Assembly: GCA_963969395.1 (NCBI GenBank)
Contig: OZ017795.1
Span: 18,228,001-18,292,000, forward strand
Length of the DNA stretch: 64,000 nucleotides
Origin: Pseudoscleropodium purum
Taxonomy: Eukaryota > Streptophyta > Bryopsida > Hypnales > Brachytheciaceae
Direction: 5' to 3'
Position numbers and translations under genes: made by a program
Notes under the pieces: generated by a model
Databases searched by the model: none
Told to the model about the DNA's origin: nothing
Seen by the model: only the letters and a program-made list of their open reading frames with translations
Shown: positions 60,618 through 64,000 of the stretch, piece by piece
Layout: each line of letters opens with the position of its first letter
Numbering within the stretch: position 1 is the first letter of the stretch

Positions 60618-61344
60618 GGGTGATTGCAAGAAACACTTGTCCTTTTTGGCTCAAAATGGCCTTACTTTTGGAGTATTGTAACTATTGCAATAATTTTTTT
60701 CTTAAAACATTAAAATATGGATAATTTGTAAAGCATTCATAATAGTATATGTGAGAAAATTTAGACATAGAAAAATTTATCTCTAAAAGTTATGCACAAC
60801 AAAAAAAGCCTAGAAAAATGCAAAAAATAGATGCTTTTGGATTTGATTTTCAGAAAATAGTAAAAAAACTAAAAAAATTTAAAAAAAAAAACATTTTTCT
60901 AATCCTTTTGGTGGTCCAGTGTGAACAAAAACTTCATCATAAAAAATTTTCCCCTCTTCATAATGCTTGTGCAAACAGTGTCTACTTTCAACCCATATAT
61001 AGCCCTTACACCAGGTTCTTTGCCAAAAATCTCATCAAACGTCTTTAGAATGTTAGCCCACTTACAATAGGTTGAAACTCTGGCTTCAAAATCACATTTC
61101 TAGTCCCCTAATAGGATTGAGAATCTCCAAAATAGCCAAGGTAGACATCTAATTGGGGCCATCTTAAAAATAGTAAATTATTTTTAAGAAAATTGAAAAA
61201 ATTATTGATTGTTTAGATCAACAACATGCACCTTTCCTTCAAATTTAAGCTAAAATGGACTTAAATTGCAAAAGTTATGAAGAAAAACCACCTCCATGGA
61301 ATCGAAGGGACACACAAAAAGCACAATGTTTCTTGCAATCACTC
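60618..61344. mobile_element. TIR element, family B, 727 bp
   Basis: Tips GGGTGATTGCAAGAAACA and, read inward from the right, GAGTGATTGCAAGAAACA differ at one base. The body matches the copy at 48521-50542 outside its CACTA insertion. Non-coding apart from short random frames. Confidence 0.8.
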
Positions 61345-61502
61345 ATAAGTTCATTCAAATGTTTTTAATTATAATAAAATGAAGTTAAATTTTGGATGCA
61401 TATTACTTTATGAGAAAACATCAAATTTTTGAAAGGTATGTTTTAAATTTTTAATATAGATAACTAATGAATTTTGACCAAATGAAAACTTGGAATGTCC
61501 TT

Positions 61503-62492
61503 TTAACTCCTAAAGACCTAAGGCCTTTTTAAGTTTAAAAACATCATTGACTTCAAAATCTTTTAGGTTTAAATGTTGCTAAAGTTCAAAAATCTCAATT
61601 GTATAATCTTATAGTGAATGTGTTGTAGATGACGTGAATCAAATTTGGAGTCATTTGGCCATATAGATTGCATGATTATAACATTTTAGTGTTGAAAAAG
61701 GATGTTAAAATTTTCCTAGCAACACATTTTGAGGTGAAATTTGATTTCTAAACCTATCAAATGAAAAAAATTGAAACTATTAAGTATATAACTTCAAAAC
61801 AAGTATATAAATACAATGGTGAAAGAAAATATCATTCAATTGACTCATAGTGTTTGCAAAATGGCTTTGAAATGCCAAAAAATAGCAAGAAAAGTTGCAA
61901 AAAACACATCATTCTAAGGTTGAACCTCTTACTAAAATTCTTCTTAGTCATTTATAATTTCTTGAATTGATATGAAATTTTAACCACACAAACTAGACTA
62001 GTATGTGCAAATTTTTCAATTTCTTTTTAATACTAGAAATGGAAACTATATGAAAGAGAAACAAGTCATTGAAGTTCATTGTAATCCTAAAATGTCCGGA
62101 TTTTGAACTTTGAATTGCTCCTAAACATTCAAAACAACTTGGATTGACATGAAATATTTATTACAATAACTAGACTTCAAGAGGAACATAACCCAACAAA
62201 CTCTATTGAAAACAAACATTGGATGAAGGAGATACAAGCTGCCAAAGTTGCAGCCATCAAAGTGCAGTTTGGTGAACTCAAGTTGAACCTTTGAACTTTG
62301 AGTGGCTTCCAAAAAAAACAATTTATTTTGTATTGGTCTGAAAATTTTACCACACAAACAAGAAGTGAGAATGCAGATTTTTCAACAAATTTGGTTGAAT
62401 TCAGACATTAGATGCAAAATTTACAGCACTTCAAATTGACTTATAGAACTATGTGAAGAAAATTTTGGACCACTGGGGCGCTTAGGGGTTGA
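61503..62492. mobile_element. TTAA-flanked element, family A-like, 990 bp
   Basis: Left end TTAACTCCTAAAGACCTAAGG; right end GCTTAGGGGTTGA, with the outer TTAA mutated to TTGA. The interior keeps a divergent version of the family block near 61660-61690 (TATAGATTGCATGATTATAAC) and differs elsewhere, so it looks like a separate subfamily. Confidence 0.5.
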
Positions 62493-62878
62493 CGGCTCAC
62501 TCAAGAATCTACACGCGGACTGATGGAATTAACCTGTTGTTATAGCTAAAGAGGATTACAAAAATAAAAATAAAAATGGGTTGAATCTTCCGAGAGCCTA
62601 GGATTTTTTTTTGACACACAGAGCATAGGATTCAAGAATTTCCCTTCCTGCAGAATATTTCAAAGCTCAATTAAACTATATAAAAAGATAGGAAATCCCA
62701 GAGCTATTTCATTTCTAATTTTGCTACCGGCAAAGTGGCACTCAGGCCTATTTAAACACTTCCTACCAATAATTGGACTTTTGAGAATTAAAAATTAGCT
62801 CACACTTTCCAAGGTTTGAACTTTGAAATTCCAAATATTCTTCAACTGGATAATTGCCGGTATGGGACACAAAACAGC

Positions 62879-62909
<31 letters not shown>

Positions 62910-63580
62910 TCAAGTTTCCTATTTTAGGAACCCCGAAAAGAGCCACCGAATCAAGTCAAACATTCTCCCCTGGCCACTCACTTTGCTTCCAATTCAAAAG
63001 CAGCCCAAGGCTATCGTAACTGAAGACAAATCCCACTCCATCACTACTCCCTCTCGGGAACTGACTCAAGGATGAGTGTCGAAAACGAATCCGTTTCATT
63101 AAACTACACGAAAAGAATTTGAAAATACAGCCCATTTTTCCACGCCAGTCCAAATTTTCAATCCTGCCTGGGGGAGTGACGGAGGGAGAGAGAGAGAGAG
63201 AGTTTCACCTTGACCCGTTTGAAAGGTCAATGTATAGTAAGACTGGTCTCCAGGAGACAAATTAGGTCTCACTCTTTCCGGCAAGAAGCTAAGGCCATTT
63301 AATAGTCTTATTATGATGTCTCATTATTTTATTGCAATGAAGGAATTGAATTGAGAATCGAACTGAATGGCTGGATGACTGACTGGACTGGACACTGGAC
63401 TGTCCGTCCATGCACCAACTAAAATAATAAATTGATGAGTGCAGTGACTTGAAAAGCTCAGATGAAAAGGGACCTAGAGTCAAGGTGGTCTTTGGGTAGT
63501 TGGGTTTGACCACCCAAACCGCGTAAAGTAGAAAAACAGCACCCTGGATCATAAACTAAGTGCAGCCGCGTCCAGGTTGA
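62493..63580. other. GC-balanced intergenic region with microsatellites
   Basis: A (CA)n tract of about 28 bp lies at 62883-62910 and a (GA)n tract at about 63185-63202. Short open frames on both strands lack domains. This is likely distal promoter sequence of the gene to the right. Confidence 0.45.
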
Positions 63581-63812
63581 CTTGGGGGTACTATTAATAC
63601 CCTCCGCCTCCCTGTCTCCGCCACTATCTTCGCTCTCCTGCTTTCACTGTGTCCCATCGACGGAATTCTCAGATTCTAGCTGGGGTAAAACTTTTTTTTG
63701 TTCTATGGAAGGAGATCGATCGATCACTGGGACTCGATCACTGGCGTTGTCGATCGACAGATCTGTCCAGTGTATATGCAGTCGAGCTTTTTCTGTGACC
63801 TTGCAAACCGGC

Positions 63813-63822
63813 TCTATATATA
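63813..63822 (+). promoter_or_regulatory. TATA box of a gene beyond the right edge
   Basis: TCTATATATA stands in GC-balanced sequence, a strong TATA match. Transcription would start near 63845-63855. The pyrimidine-rich CT stretch upstream (63600-63640) and repeated GATCGATC motifs around it fit a plant promoter. Confidence 0.6.
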
Positions 63823-63849
63823 GTGCTATCTAGAGGGAGGAGCTGATAG

Positions 63850-64000
63850 AGGCTAGCTAGGGTCGATCGAAGCATTTCTTCTCGATCTGTCAATTTGATC
63901 GTAAGTTTGATACATCATCTGTGTTCAGTTGTGCCATCCTAGAATTTTGGATCGATCGGTCGATCAGAAGCTAGCTTCGATTGGGAGCTGCCCGGATGTG
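63850..64000 (+). other. Probable 5' leader exon and start of a leader intron
   Basis: The inferred leader runs from about 63850 to a consensus splice donor, GATC followed by GTAAGT at 63901. No convincing start codon precedes the donor, so the coding part would lie past the window. GATCGA palindromes recur at about 63716-63724, 63751-63758, 63863-63870 and 63949-63965. Confidence 0.45.

Noticed and set aside
1..64000. CRISPR arrays, bacterial operons, rRNA or tRNA genes
   Set aside because: No regularly spaced direct repeats, no rRNA-like blocks and no complete tRNA cloverleaf were recognised; the gene structure is eukaryotic.

Overview
This is nuclear DNA of a land plant. Three intron-rich genes have plant-specific or plant-type products: an EMC4 subunit, a synaptotagmin-like SMP/C2 protein of the NTMC2T6 type, and a CER3/WAX2-like cuticular wax protein. 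Introns follow GT-AG, a plant-type TTTAGGG array is present, and the spaces between genes are very AT-rich and full of old transposable elements. The species cannot be named from the sequence. The low gene density and AT-rich intergenic DNA would suit a non-seed plant (lycophyte, fern or bryophyte), but that is a weak inference.

Layout. 1-9.4 kb: AT-rich repeat desert ending in a TTAA-flanked element just upstream of the first gene. 9.7-12.0 kb: EMC4, plus strand, 6 exons, 180 aa. 12-22.7 kb: AT-rich repeats, a GC-richer unrecognised island (15.3-16.8 kb), a fold-back element, TTAA elements and a CACTA-type MITE. 22.7-29.5 kb: the SMP/C2 gene, plus strand, 13 exons, 920 aa. 31.0-35.6 kb: the CER3-like gene, minus strand, 10 exons, 628 aa, convergent with the SMP/C2 gene. 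35.9-36.8 kb: open, splice-compatible exons on the minus strand that may be the 3' part of an unrecognised gene directly upstream of CER3. 36.8-39.7 kb: GC-balanced, no recognised gene. 39.7-44.1 kb: repeats, including a TTAA element nested in a member of its own family. 44.1-46.6 kb: decayed, internally inverted Ty3/gypsy retrotransposon with a C-terminal PHD finger. 46.6-52.1 kb: more repeats, including a 1.3 kb CACTA-type element nested in a 0.72 kb TIR element. 52.1-54.1 kb: decayed FKBP(-TPR) pseudogene. 54.1-63.5 kb: repeats. 63.6-64.0 kb: promoter and 5' leader of a gene that lies beyond the right edge.

All three intact genes encode proteins that, by family, sit in or on the endoplasmic reticulum: EMC4 in the membrane-protein insertase, the SMP/C2 protein at membrane contact sites, and CER3 in very-long-chain alkane synthesis. 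They are not a known pathway unit and plant genes are not in operons, so this is probably coincidence.

The most notable system is a family of about 920-930 bp non-coding elements. They have ends of the type TTAA-CCCCTAAAGGACC, an inverted terminal repeat and a TTAA target site, which is the signature of piggyBac-type transposons. At least nine copies or derivatives lie in this window, and one is inserted in another member of the family. Two further non-autonomous families (a 720 bp TIR family and CACTA-type elements) were reconstructed from nested insertions and target-site duplications. All family assignments come from reading the sequence; no database search was run.
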